Source: Distichodus sexfasciatus (lineage: Eukaryota > Chordata > Actinopteri > Characiformes > Distichodontidae). From it: a stretch of 64,000 bases of DNA. Made by a program: the position numbers and the translations under genes. The stretch is from the NCBI GenBank assembly GCA_032718565.1, contig JAVGVS010000018.1:3092017-3156016 (forward strand), written 5' to 3'. The notes beneath the pieces are model-generated. The model searched no databases. It had not been told where the DNA came from and saw nothing but the letters and a program-made list of their open reading frames with translations. Positions 27,413 to 40,700 of this stretch are shown here, one piece after another. Each line of letters opens with the position of its first letter. Position 1 is the stretch's first letter.

Positions 27413-28794
27413 GTAAGTGTGATTTGGTGTTAATTTCATGTTGGAGTAAATCATTAACGTGCTCGCAGTGAAATGCCTCTTGCTTGTTGTACATTGATGT
27501 CGACAGGTTCAGCAGGAAAGAGGCGCTCAGTGGAAAGTCTCCAGATGTTGAGTTCATACTTCAGACAGAACGTCTCTTAAGAAACGATGTGGGAATTATG
27601 CAAATAACATATTATTCAATTACAGTCTTAACATGCAATTATTTAACTGAGGATGAGAGTCTTAGGACTCGATCATTAGGTTTTGGAGGCAGAGTTACTA
27701 ATATTAATACTTTACGTAACCCGAGTAATACAATTTACAATATTATTTTGTAAAAAAAATTAAGGCTCAGTAAATGCATTGCATAGACCAGATTATTGCA
27801 GGCTTTCTGACAAAGAGTTTAAATTACAGATGAACCATATTGGAGGGAAATTTGTAAAAACAACATTAAAAAAACCCCAGAGAATATCCATTTAATTAGG
27901 AAATAATTAAACATTCTAGAATGATTGCTGATTCTGCACAGGCGAAGAAGAAGAAGAAGAAGAATACATTGTTTACAATGTAATAATAAGATATTATTCC
28001 AGATTTGAGTAAACTTCTGCCTTTCTTGGACTTTAATACTGTACCTTTGCTTCAATGCAACATGTTCATAGGTACTGTATGTGTACTACCACTAGTTCAT
28101 CACTAACATAATGACCTATTGACCTATTGCTATTTTTACTAGACTTTGTTGTAGGTTGATAATGAAAATACAGTACAGATTTTCTTTTGTATGAAGTCAG
28201 AAAAGTTGTGGCATTATACATTGACGTGGCTCCAGTTTTCACAGTGCAACAAGAAACAGGGAACAAAGAACAAATAGATCAGATACTGTAGAATAAACAA
28301 TATATAAATAGAATACACTTTAAACTAGAAATGGGGTTTAAATATAAACTTTAAACTAGAGGTAGAAGTAGAAAGAGAGACAATTAGGATGCACTATTAA
28401 CCTACAACTGTGGTCTTGGAATTGACTTTTACACTGAATGTGCATGAAGTTAGTAACAGTTTCAATATGAAAAATTCTATGTCCAGTCTTTTAACAAAAC
28501 AGTATCTATTAAAAAGTATGAATAACATTTAAGCTGGATCAAGTATGTGCAGATATTGTAACAGCAGTGGAGAACCAGAGTCTGTGCAATACTTTTCAAA
28601 TATTTGTGCAGATACACAAGTGATGGAAATGCTGAAACAATATGTTGGACAAATGAAATGGAACCGTTTTAATTTACTGACCAATTAAAACCTTCCTCCT
28701 GGACCAAACCGTTTTTTCAGTAGGGAGCTTCACTCCGAAAAGCTTTGATTTAAAGGCCACATTTGCACTCCTCTTGTCCCAACAGGCGTACAGA

Positions 28795-31700
28795 ATGAGC
28801 AGCAGGAGGAAACGTGCGCCTCCCGTCCGCATGGACGAGGAGGCCAAGAAACGACTCAACTGGAACATGCATGAAGACCGGCAGAACGAAGGGGACTTTG
28901 AGGGAGAGACAGAGTTTGATCCTGTCCCAAAGCCATCTGTCAGCTGTCAGCCTTTTCCACTACTCGCTGAGAACAGTTCAGATGTAGCCAAGTATTTCTT
29001 TGCTGATGAAGAGGATAATTCTCCCGTGAAAGACAAGACCACAGCGACTCCCGTGAACGATTCCTGCCCGGACACTATTGAACTTAATGTGCAGCCTTTG
29101 TCTTCCCTAGATCTGGAGTGGAAAGCCCTGATTGGAGAGTTTAGCCTTTGCCCAAAGGTTCCCATTGAGCTTGCAGATGTGTCTTTTTGTCTGCAGCAAA
29201 CTGGTGGTGCATTCTCTCTTCATCTAGCTAACACACCAGGGGAGGATGTAAATATAAGTGCAGGGACCAGGAGCTGTCCTGTGCAGTGTTCATTTGGTGG
29301 ATTGTCCCTGGAGAATTTGGACTGGATGCAGAAGAGGAAAGTCATACAACTGTGTTACACCTCTGGTGATGGAGCAGTGAAGGTATTTATTTGTTTTGTA
29401 TCTCATGTTGGATGCGGCTTTGCCTTTTGAAACTGTTTACATGTACTCTTGCATAGAGAAGAGTTTTCCTATTAGTCACATGAGCTGGATCGTGTAGCTA
29501 ACTGAGATGTCCTGCTTTACAAAAAACATTTCCTGAATGTTCATGGAACTTTCTAGTCTGTTTGGATGAAGCTTGACGTGCATCTAGAAAATCATATTTA
29601 CAAATGTAGAAACTGTAGAATTTTCTCTTATGGGTAACACCTACATGCTTAATTATCTTCTATTCATGCTTTTGGTGCAGCTGAAGATATTTCTTTTGGA
29701 GTCTGGTTTGGGAAGACCAGAATTTCTCAGTGAAGGAAATGGACGGATACGGAGAGCCAATCTGCTCCTACAGAAGCTTATGGAGTTGTTCTACGACTTC
29801 ATTATCCCGGGTAGCCTTTTATCTTTATTTTTTGTTATTTTGTTTTAATTCATTATCCTTTGGTCCAGCTATGGAGGGTGTCATGTTTCCCCATGACAGA
29901 GATCATGGAGAACGAAGAGGACGAGTGTGATACTGACCTGGAGCGGCAGAACGTGGAGGAGCTGTACGATTACGTCAGGCATCTTCATCAGAGAGAAGAG
30001 CAGGACCAGAGTTTTGATGTACAGCATCCATCCCTCATCCCAGTGCTGCGGCCCTACCAGAGCCAAGCTGTCAACTGGATGCTGAGGAAGGAGAAGTTCA
30101 AGTGTGAAGGTTCTCAAGGTAGAGACTCTGTTTTGATGACACCTTAACATATTTAGATATGAATAAAAGTACAGTATGTTCTTTTGTGTTTTAGCAACAG
30201 AACAAACACTACATTTCCTGTGGAGGGAAGTAGTCACCATGTGTGGGAAGAAGCTGTTTTATAACCCCTACACTGGCTGGTAAATTATATAGTATATAGT
30301 AAATTATATAAGTATATTCAGATATCTGTATATGTCCAATGAGGAATGTATAAAAATGTATACACTGTGCAAGTATGGTTTAAAAATATTTGTGTGTATA
30401 AAATTCTGTTCTAATCTGTAGTCTGATCCGGGAGTTTCCTCTGGCTGGGACAGACTGGCCTGGAGGGATTCTGGCTGACGAAATGGGGCTGGGGAAGACC
30501 GTAGAGGTTCTGGCCCTTATTTTATGCAACACCCGTCAAGGCCTGAAGCAGGGGGCTCTGACTTTACCTGTGGTGAGGAAACTACAGTAGGGCTCAAGAC
30601 GCATTTACATATACAGCATTTAGTGGACGCTCTTATGCAGAGCAGCTTTCATTTAGCTAATTACAGGAACAGTCTCCATGGAGCAACTTGCTCAGGGGTC
30701 CAATTGTGGGCCCTAAAATTCGTAAGGATACTCTGAGATGTTTTTTAGAAACACAATTGTTTTTGCCATTCTTATGTAGTTATTTAAGAATGCTTACCAA
30801 GATAAGAGGATATAATGCAGTTTAAAAATGCCATACTCTGAGCAACTCTGTGTTTGAGCATGATTGCTGGTGGTCAAACCTCTTAGGCCTCGTTCACACG
30901 GACGTCTGAATCAGGCGTTTTTCTGGCATTCATGGCGCCAGGTGAGCGCCGACTGAACGCCGACTGTTTTTCTGCTCATTGGAGCAAATCAAAGCGTCCA
31001 CACCGGCGTTCAGCACTGGCGTTCAGCACCGGCGTTCAGCACCGGCGTTCGGCCGGCTGCGCGTTCGGGTGGCGTCAAATAGACGCTGCATGCAACATTT
31101 TCTTGGAATCCAAATCCAGACGAACGCGAGGAAAACAACGCTATTGCGAACGCCAGTGAAACACCAGTGAAACACCAATCGAACGCAGCTACAAAACGCA
31201 GCAAAAACGCGTATGGCGTTCAGAGGGCGTTCATTTCGAACGTCCGTGTGGACGAGGCCTTAGTCACAACACTTATTACACTTATTTTTCTAACTCATCT
31301 GTTCTTCTACAGGGCAAATCGGTGAATTATTACATTCCTCCTCCCCCGTTAGAGCGACAAAGGACCAAATGCTTTGAACAGAAACCCAGAGAGAAAATCA
31401 CTTACCCAGGTAGATAGGATTGTATCCATACCAATCACACAGTCTTGCTAGCAGATTTTCAGTGTTGGGAAGGTTATATTCCACTACAGAATACACGTCC
31501 TAAAATGTAATTTGTAACATATTCACTACAAAAAAAATAAGAGACCACATCCCTTTATTTCTGATTCATTCGTTTTACAGTTTGTGGCTATGTGTCGATG
31601 TTCTTTTATAATTTTACCAAACTTATTTCAAAATTACAAACCTTTTTGGAGTAAATGATCTTATCTATGATCTTATTATCTTATCGAGTAAATGATCTTA

Positions 31701-34700
31701 ATCTAACCTGGAAGTGGCAAACTACACATGTATTATTTTACAATTATTTCATTAAAGGAATATGGTCCACAAGTCCATGGTATCCTCATGTGCTGAGGTC
31801 TGTTTCCTTTAATCAGCAAAATGAATCAGGTGTGTAGGTGTTGGATTATAACGTGGAATAGCTGCTATAAAAACAGAATTACAGCTATATATTAAAATAT
31901 GGACTGCTTTCTTATTTTTCACAGACCTGCAACTGCAGTAGCTCATAAAATAATAGCAATCTGTACATTTTACACTCACAATCACATATTGCAAAGCCAA
32001 TGAACAGAAAGAAGTGATGTGGTGTCTTGGGGTGTTTTCACATATAGTCCTCTTTAAAGGAAACGAATTCAGTCTTCTAGAAGTGGTCCAAAAAGTGGAC
32101 CAACAGAAAGGGAACTCAGTTCTTTTTATGTTCACACTGTGAGTTCATTTGAAAAGGGACTCAGTTGTCTTTCTGGTCCACTTCAGCTCAGATGGGGCCT
32201 CAATCCTTTTTCTGTTCATACTTAATTCTTATGGAGCTCTCAGACCTTTACTGCTTTGCATTCTGGGTAGGCTCGAGTTAAACGAACCGTGTGGTCTCAG
32301 TTCGTTTCGTTTCACAGGGGTCTTTGGCGTGTTCGCATACAGTATACGTTAAAAAAAATGCTGACTAATCGATCTGAGTTCGCTTTGAGGGCTGAAACGG
32401 ACCAAGTGTGAAAACACCCTTATTTATTTTCCAGAGCTGTATATGAATGTGGCAATCAAATCCTTCATATTTCACCCTCTTTCTTCTTTTAATGTAAAGT
32501 GTTGTCGGAATTTCCAAGACAAATGCGTTTCTGTTCTGTCTCTGTGGTGCTGGCTCCAGCTCTGACTCCTCCATTGTGTGACTGCAGCAACTTGCATTAA
32601 ATGGAGGTTTACATTAGAATCTTTGTTTGCGTGTTCTGAAGGGCTTCCGGTAATGAATGGAATTTGCCGAAATTTATTAGAAAGAGGATAAACATGTGAG
32701 ACAGAAAAACACTGTCATGTAACCCTTTACTTTTAATATTCATTCATCCGTTTATTCATTATCTGAACCGCTTAATCCCAACTGGGGAGCCTAACCCGAG
32801 AATTTACGGGCGCAAGGCAGAGAACAACCTTGGACAGACGTTAAACACACCACAGGCACACACACTCATACAATCACACACACATTCACACCTTACGGGG
32901 CCAATTTAGAGTCGCCAATTTATCTCTATTGCATGCCTTTGGACTGTGTGAGCAAACCGGGAGCGCCTGGAGAAAACCCACACGAACACGGGGAGAACAT
33001 GCAAACTCCACACAGAAAGGCCCACCAGCCAATCCAAGGATCGAACCCAGGACCTTCTTGGTGTGAGGCGGCCACCCTAGCCACTGTGCCGCCCATCATT
33101 TTTAACAATGTAACTGTATTCCAGTTACCATCTATTTAAACAGTATCCGTAACGGAATACAGATACCCATAATTTGTCATCTGAATACGTAACGTCAGAA
33201 CACATATTCTGTTACTCCCCAACACTGCGTATTTAAAACATGTTTTCATACACTGGTATTTAATTAAATGTTTATGTTTGCAGTGATATAACTACGTAGA
33301 AAACGAGTATAAAATGAGGTATAACTGTAGATGTTGCTTCTCTACACAGCAGTGCGTGTGATGCTTCTGACTGCCATTAAGGAAATGCGGGTTGGAAAGG
33401 GAGCCTCGGTCAACGCAGTCTTCACGTACCTCAGGAGTATGTACAAGTATGACACACTGAAGAATCGCAACCATATTAAAAAGACGCTGACAAAGCTCAT
33501 AGCTGAAGGATTAGTTGAACAGATCAAAGGCCGGGGCTTAGCTGGCTCATTCAAGCTGGGAAAGAACTACAAAGAAAAGAAGAAGAAACCTGTCAGCCCT
33601 GTATGTGTTTCCATATTCTTCTGCTCTTCATATTAACCATTTTGACTAATGTTAATAGGAATTAATTTTTCAGTAAAATTTTAAATTTTATGAGCCCATT
33701 CTGCTCTGTGTAAGTGTTTTAATTTCATTTTTGTTTTGTCTGTTTGAAGCAAAAGTCTCCTGGAGAAGCAGCTCCCAGAAGAACATCTCGTCGATGTAGC
33801 GGCCATGAGCGAGAGGCAGCCATGAAAACTTCTGGCACGGCTTCAGACTCTGATGACACACTGAGCACAGATCCTCCCGTCCTCTGTGAAGAACCCAAAC
33901 TCGAACATGGACCTCAGTCAGAACCAGAGATAACCAGCCAAGACAACTGGCAGCCGAAAGCTTCTAAAGGTGATGATCAAAAAGGTTCAGGGCCTAATTC
34001 TGAATCTGAGGTAAAAGATTTAAAGAATTCTGATCCAGATGTTGTACAAGGTGCTCAGTCAGAGCCTCCACCCCCAACCAGAGCTTCTGTGATCCCCTTT
34101 AACACACCTGACTATCGCTTCGAGTGTATTTGTGGTGAGCTTGGCCTGGTGGACTACAAGGCTCGGGTCCAGTGTATGAACTGCCTGCTGTGGCAGCATG
34201 CTGACTGTGTCAACTACAAGGAGGAGAACCTGGAGACCACACCATTCTACTGCCCACACTGTCTGGTAGCCATGACGCCTGTTCCCACAGGAGCCACCCT
34301 CATCATTTCTCCCAGCTCCATCTGCCATCAGTGGGTAGAGGAGATTAACCGCCATATCCGAACTGCATCTCTCAGGGTGTTGGTAAGCAAGGTGGCATGA
34401 TAATCCTCAAGTTTAAAAATAATTAACGTCACCTTTTAACTTCACCAATTAACATATTTAGCAGGGTTAGCATCCATATTTCAGCCTGTTTTACATTTTA
34501 GATTTTATAAGGAGCCACTGTTTTTCTGTCAGGTGTACCAGGGTGTGAAGAGGCACGGTTTCATCCAGCCCCATATTCTGGCTGGACAGGATGTGGTGAT
34601 CACCACTTACGACGTTCTGCGTACCGAGCTGAACTACGTGGACCTCCCTCACAGCAACAGCAAAGACGGCCGACGGTTCCGCAACCAGAAGCGCTACATG

Positions 34701-37700
34701 GCCGTGCCCAGCCCGCTGGTGGCTGTGGAGTGGTGGCGCATCTGTCTGGATGAGGCTCAGATGGTCGAGTGCACCACAGCTAAGGTCAGTTAATGGACCC
34801 TTTTCACAACTCTGGGCAGAGGATAGAAGGGAGTTAGAAGGGAATTTGGGTAGATATGGATAGACATGTTGTTACTTTGTTTCACCTTAAAAGAATTTAA
34901 GCCTTTTATCGGACTCCCAGTGACATTAATGCAAGAAAAATGGGTGTGCCCATTATTGGGGAACATGGCATTGTGCAGGTGAGACATCATGTTCCCTAGT
35001 AATGGAGAACATATCATACAGTTGGTTTTAAAGTTACAAAAATATTAAATGGTACAATGAGTTTGTAGGAGGTATATAGTCACTTTCTCAAAAAACTGAC
35101 AAATTTATTATTAAGCCCTTTAAATGGAACAAGTTCTCCTTAAATTTGGGAAGTAGTAAATGTGTCTGCTATAAAAGTAAAAGTGAGTGATTATTTGTCA
35201 TTGTGGACACAACACAGCACACAGTGCACCACAAAGAAATGTGACCTCTGCATTTGACCCATCCGTAAAGGAGCAGCTTTTGGCAGGGCCTGGGGGGGGT
35301 TTCTTGCTATTGAGTACCTCAGTGGTACCTTTACCGGTTCGGGATTCGAACCAGCGAACATACTAACTGTTACACTATCAACTGCCAAAATATACAAATA
35401 TATAGTTGCATTTGCAACTGTGTTTCATACATTTTTTTGGCTGTTCTGTAAGGGATTGATCAATTACTGCTTTTGTTGCTACATCATTATATAGAAGTCA
35501 TACATAAGTAAGTTTGCGACCTTGCCTTCTAGTGTTAGAAGACCTGTCAGCAAACGTGGTAGTCAAAGCTGTCTGCCCAGTGATGAGGCTTTTGGGGTGT
35601 CCCTTCAATGGGATGCTGACCTCATGAAGATATCTTGATGCCTTGCTGGGTGAAGGCTTCTGCTTCTTGTAAAATCCTCTGCAAGAACATGATAGATTAA
35701 CGGCTAGGAAGTTGGCCCTGTGACTGGAAGAACATCGCTTCAAGGCCCGGACCGGTAAAGGTGCCACTGAGGTACTTATGAGCAAGGTACCATCCCTCAG
35801 CACTGCTCCCCAGGCGCTGCCAAAAGCTGTGCACTGCTCCTTCACGGATGGGTCAAATGCAGAGGTTACATTTCAGTGTGGTGCACTGCGTGCTGTGCCG
35901 TGGTGTGTTCACAATGACAAATAATCATTCACTTAAATTCACAGTCATGCTATTAGAAATTGACCGACATGTACAACCCCAAAGTAAAGTATGATGTTCG
36001 TTTTGTACTTACCTCTCTTTTTAGGCTGCGGAAATGGCCCTGAGACTTACGTCTATTAATCGCTGGTGTGTAAGTGGGACCCCTGTACAGCGAGGCCTAG
36101 AAGGTGAGATAGACAAATGTAACATTAGCTTTGCTTGCACATCACATTTTCTCCTTTAACCGTTCAGGCTGTACAGTGGAGCGGGAGATCGACAGGCGGA
36201 TTGGTGCGGCGTCAGCAGTGATGCGGGCGCTGCATCAGCCTGTCGTGGTGAAGAAGGAGCTGAGCCAAAAGGCAAAGCTCTCAATTTACCAGTCGATCTA
36301 CGTTCACCTATGGTCACGAGTTGTGGGTAGTGACCGAAAAAGGAGATCGTGAATACGAGCGGCTGAAATGAGTTTCCTCCGCAGGGTGGCTGGGCTCTCC
36401 CTTAGAGATAGCTCGGTCATTCGGGGGGGACTCTGAGTAGAGCCGCTGCTCCTCTGCATCGAGAGGAGCCAGATGAGGTGGCTCGGGCATCTGGTCAGGA
36501 TGCCTCCTGGACGCCTCCATGGTGAGGTGTTCCAGGCATGTCCCACTGGGAGGAGGCCCCGGGGAAGACACAGGACACGCTGGAGAGACTGTGTCTCTCG
36601 GCTGGCTTGGGAATGCCTCGGGATTCCCCCGGAAGAGCTGGACGAAGTGGCCGACCCGGAAAAGCGGTAGATAATGGATGGATGGATGGATGGACTGTCC
36701 AGTAACTGTTGTGTTGATGCTCTGCAGATTTGTACGGCCTTGTTTTGTTTCTGGGAGTAGACCCGTACTGGGTAAAGTACTGGTGGGACCAGCTGCTCTA
36801 TAGACCATACCGGCATGGAAATACAGGGCCACTCTATAACATCATTGGCCAGCTGCTGTGGAGAACTGCCAAAAAGGATGTCATCGATCAGGTCAGTTTT
36901 ACGTGCTTGTTACGTCACACAGATTTGGGAATAATGCAGGTCCACTAATATTCTAACTATGTTTGACAACTCTGATCTTCAAGGTAACAAAAAAGACATC
37001 AGTTCTTAATTTTTCAACTATATATTACTCTTCTGATATAATAAAAAGACATTAATTTATAATGAATTGCAATCACAATAAAGATTCATTAGGATGTCCC
37101 AACAAACTCACATATTTACATGAAATCTACATCCATCAGAATATTGCGTAATTATGTCATAATTATATGCCGGATAGATATTTTGTAATTTTTTAAATCA
37201 TCAAAATGTACTGACAAAATGATCAATTCCAGCTGAAAATAACTTTTTAATGCCTAATTTCTTTCAGATCCAGATTCCCCCTCAGACCGAGGAGATCCAC
37301 TGGCTCCACTTCTCTCCCGTGGAGGGCCATTTCTACCACCGCCAGCATGAGGTCTGTTCCCAAGATGCGCTGGTCAAGCTGAGGAAGATCTCTGATTGGT
37401 CCTTGAAGTTGGGCAGTCTGGACCGACGCACGGTCACCACCATCCTGTACCCTCTCCTGCGCCTGCGCCAGGCCTGCTGTCACCCTCAGGCTGTCAGGGG
37501 AGAGTTCCTGCCCTTCCAAAAAAGGTGAGGTACCTGCTGATTGTCCAGAATTTGCACACTGCTCTGCGTAGTGGCCCATCAGTGGTTTCTGGGATTTGAA
37601 CCATCAATCGTTTGATCAGCAATGCAGGGTTTCAGTCACTTGTTTGGTTGTTAAAATCCAATCCATTTTATTTACTACACTGCAGTACGATGACGATGGA

Positions 37701-40700
37701 GGAGCTTCTGAAATCTCTGCAGAAGAAATGCCGTGTTGAGTGTGAGGAGGCTCACAGGCAGCTGGTGTGTGCTCTCAATGGTTTGGCAGGAATCCATATC
37801 ATTAGAGGTACCATGTATTACTATGTTCTCTAGGTACTCTGACCATATGCTAAAATGTGAGCCAGAAGCAGTGTGAAATTGTAAAGTGTGTGTTCTTGTG
37901 CCTGGTAGGTGACTTTGTGGAGGCAGCAGAGATGTACAGAGAAGTTCTTCGCTCATCAGAGGAACACAAAGACCGTCTTAAAACAGACTCGCTGCAGGTA
38001 AAAAAAAAAAATTAAACAAAACGGTATATAAAATAAACGGTGTTATCTTGGCGGAGATATCACGGTAGCAGCGAGCCTGGCCAGGCAACTAATAATGAAA
38101 GTGAACAGGGCAGATTTCTAACGTACAGTACTCAAAGACCTCTAACAGTAGAATATGCGTTCAGTATGCATGCCGGAGTTCTCTTTTAACAACTTGCCAA
38201 AAATGTGTCGTGATATTTCTCATAACTCTGATATTTCTTCATTCTAAATGTAGCGGCTTCATGCTACACACAATCTGATGGAGCTGTTAAGTGCAAAGCA
38301 TCCTGGAATCCCCCCTACTCTGCGAGACGACCGTCTGAAAGAGGAGGTTAGTTTGGTCCTCACTGGAGAGTCTGAAATTGGCCTAATGTGAATTTCTTTT
38401 TCATTCTGATTGCATTCTTTAACTAGGCAGAGCAACTCAAGCAGCACTACATGGCCAAGGTCAGCTCTGAAGTGTCAGAGGCCCAGCAGAACTTACTGCC
38501 TGTTCTACAGAATATAAGAGAGCTCAAACGCAAGGTAGGACCCATGAGAATTCCAGGCTCCTTTCTATGTGTCTCTGTAAACAGCTACGTTTCTCACTCT
38601 GTCTTTTCACAGGTTAACTTGCACTCCCCCTGGTGGCTGGATGTCATCCAGCAGGCCATTCAGTACTCAATGGATGATGACTTGGTCAGTCGAATCCAGA
38701 ACGAGCTCACTTGCAGCTACAAGGAGCAAGCCAACAAACTCTCAATGGCAGACAAGTAATGGAGCTAAAATTGTATAGCAAATCAACCATAACATTGAAG
38801 GGGTTCTTTGTTGATCTTGAAAGCTTTTTTTAAATCAGGTTTCGGGATGCCCGAGGGCTCCAGTTTTTGCTCAGTACACAAATAGACGAGCTGAAGAAAT
38901 CCCAAAAAGCCGTACAGGATGCCGTGAAAAAGTTGGAACCTCCACCTTCTCAGGAAGTGATTGAAGAAGCGACTGCATGCCATCTAAGGCCTGTTCGCCT
39001 CCCACTTAACAAGTGAGATCCTTTCAGTAAACAAGCTTTTTCAGACACTCTGAACAAAGCTTTTGACTTTTTTCTTGGTTTATTTTTAGCATGATCTTGG
39101 TAGATATATTTTATCTACTGTTCATTGTGATTTAGCAGCCAAAAAGCTGTTCCTTTAATTATCTTGGTCTGTTTCTGTTTCTCTAGCTGTGTATTTTGCA
39201 AAGCTGATGAACTCTTCACTGATTATGAGTCAAAGCTATTCTCCCATACGTGAGTGCAAGCAATTAACAATAATTAAAATACTGTTTTTACCATTTATTA
39301 ACTAAAACCTACCTTTAACCCATGTCCAATCTTTATATTGAAATAACTAGAAAACATTGACATGTTGTGACTGCATCACCGGCAGAGTTAAAGGCCAGAC
39401 AGCCATCTTTGAGGAAATGATAGAGGATGAAGAGGGCCTGATGGACGACAGACTACCCACCACTAGCCGTGGCTTGTGGGCAGCCAGTGAGACAGAACGC
39501 GCCCTTAAAGCCATCTTGTCTTTTGCCAAGATCCGGCGCATGGAGCCTGAACTCATAGAAGAGGGCAACACCTTCATGGAACTCTTTGAACTCTGGAAAA
39601 AAGAGTACAAGGTCTGTGATCAAACTTTTTAACAAATATGGTGATATTGAAATAAAGAGTGATGAATTAAAGGCATGGAAAATACTTCAAAAGTACTGAT
39701 AAAATATTTTGTTAGCTATTTTCGCTGATTTTTTTCTTTATGTATTTGTAGTGTAACTGTAATTTGCTGAGTTTTTACTGCTCACTAAGTAGTGTTTCTG
39801 GTCAGGACCTCTATTACTGTAAGTGTATTATTTATTGCACATTTTGTTTGCAAATCTGCTTCTACCAGCTCTCACATGAGTACTGGATGTCACTGCGGGA
39901 CCGTGTGTCAGCCATAGATGAGCTGGGCATGGCTACAGAGAGGCTCCGTGTGCGTCTCCCTGACGAGCCCAAGCCTAAAGTCCTGCACATCATAGAGCCA
40001 CATGAGGTGAGCTGGACGTTCAATATTTATAACTACTTTCCATAAATATCCTGATATTTGAGCAGTTCTAGTATTTTATCACTCTTGTTAGCGCTTTCAT
40101 GAAAACTTTTATCGTTTACTGTCATTGAAGTACAGTCTGTGGCAAAAACATAAGCTTTGATTTGACTTTATATATAAATGTTTCTCAAAGTAAACAGTGT
40201 ATTTATTTTGTATTAAAATAAGAGAAATGTACACCATCCTTTCCATTCTCTCTTTTACATTTTGATTTCGGTATTGTGAGAAAACTGAATTGTATAAATT
40301 ATAGCCTTGTATGTTTTGCAGCATCACAGCTCAGTACACACACACACACGTACCTTTATGCGTTTGTGTTTATGTTCAGGTGGAACAGAACAGAGTGAAA
40401 CTTTTGAACGATAGAGCTGTAGCTAAATCCCAGCTGCAGAAGAAGCTTGGGCAACTACTTTATCTCACCAATCTGGAGAAGGTAAAGAACAAATATCTGT
40501 TTTAGGTTCAAATGTTTGTCTGGTTTTCAGAATCATTGTTAATCAGCTGTGTTACTCCGGAATAGTCCATAGTAGTAAACTTTTTTATGTTTGTCAAATT
40601 AGTAAAAGAAAGCAGTTTTGTTCTTGAAGCAGACATTTGAACTTCATGAAACTATAAGTTTTAATCTGGTGACAGTTAAGACTTTTTTTGTTTTAATGTG

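Larger units (their letters stand above)
31460..33226. mobile_element. hAT-like DNA transposon remnant hosting nested insertions
   Basis: The left end, cagtgttgggaaggttatat, and the reverse complement of the right end, cagtgttggggagtaac, form matching termini 1.77 kb apart. The 8-bp flanks (cagatttt and cgtattta) match at five positions, as expected of an eroded hAT target duplication. The interior holds no transposase frame. It instead contains the inverted-repeat element at 32029-32421 and the SINE at 32740-33094, so the host element is the oldest layer. Confidence 0.6.

Noticed and set aside
32905..33094. tRNA-like A and B boxes
   Set aside because: They are the head of a SINE with a long non-tRNA body, not a functional tRNA gene. 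The same applies to the copies near 19.1 and 35.3 kb.
36304..36832. Two overlapping frames of about 170 codons on the minus strand
   Set aside because: They are antisense to a Rex3-like retroposon and a shprh exon.
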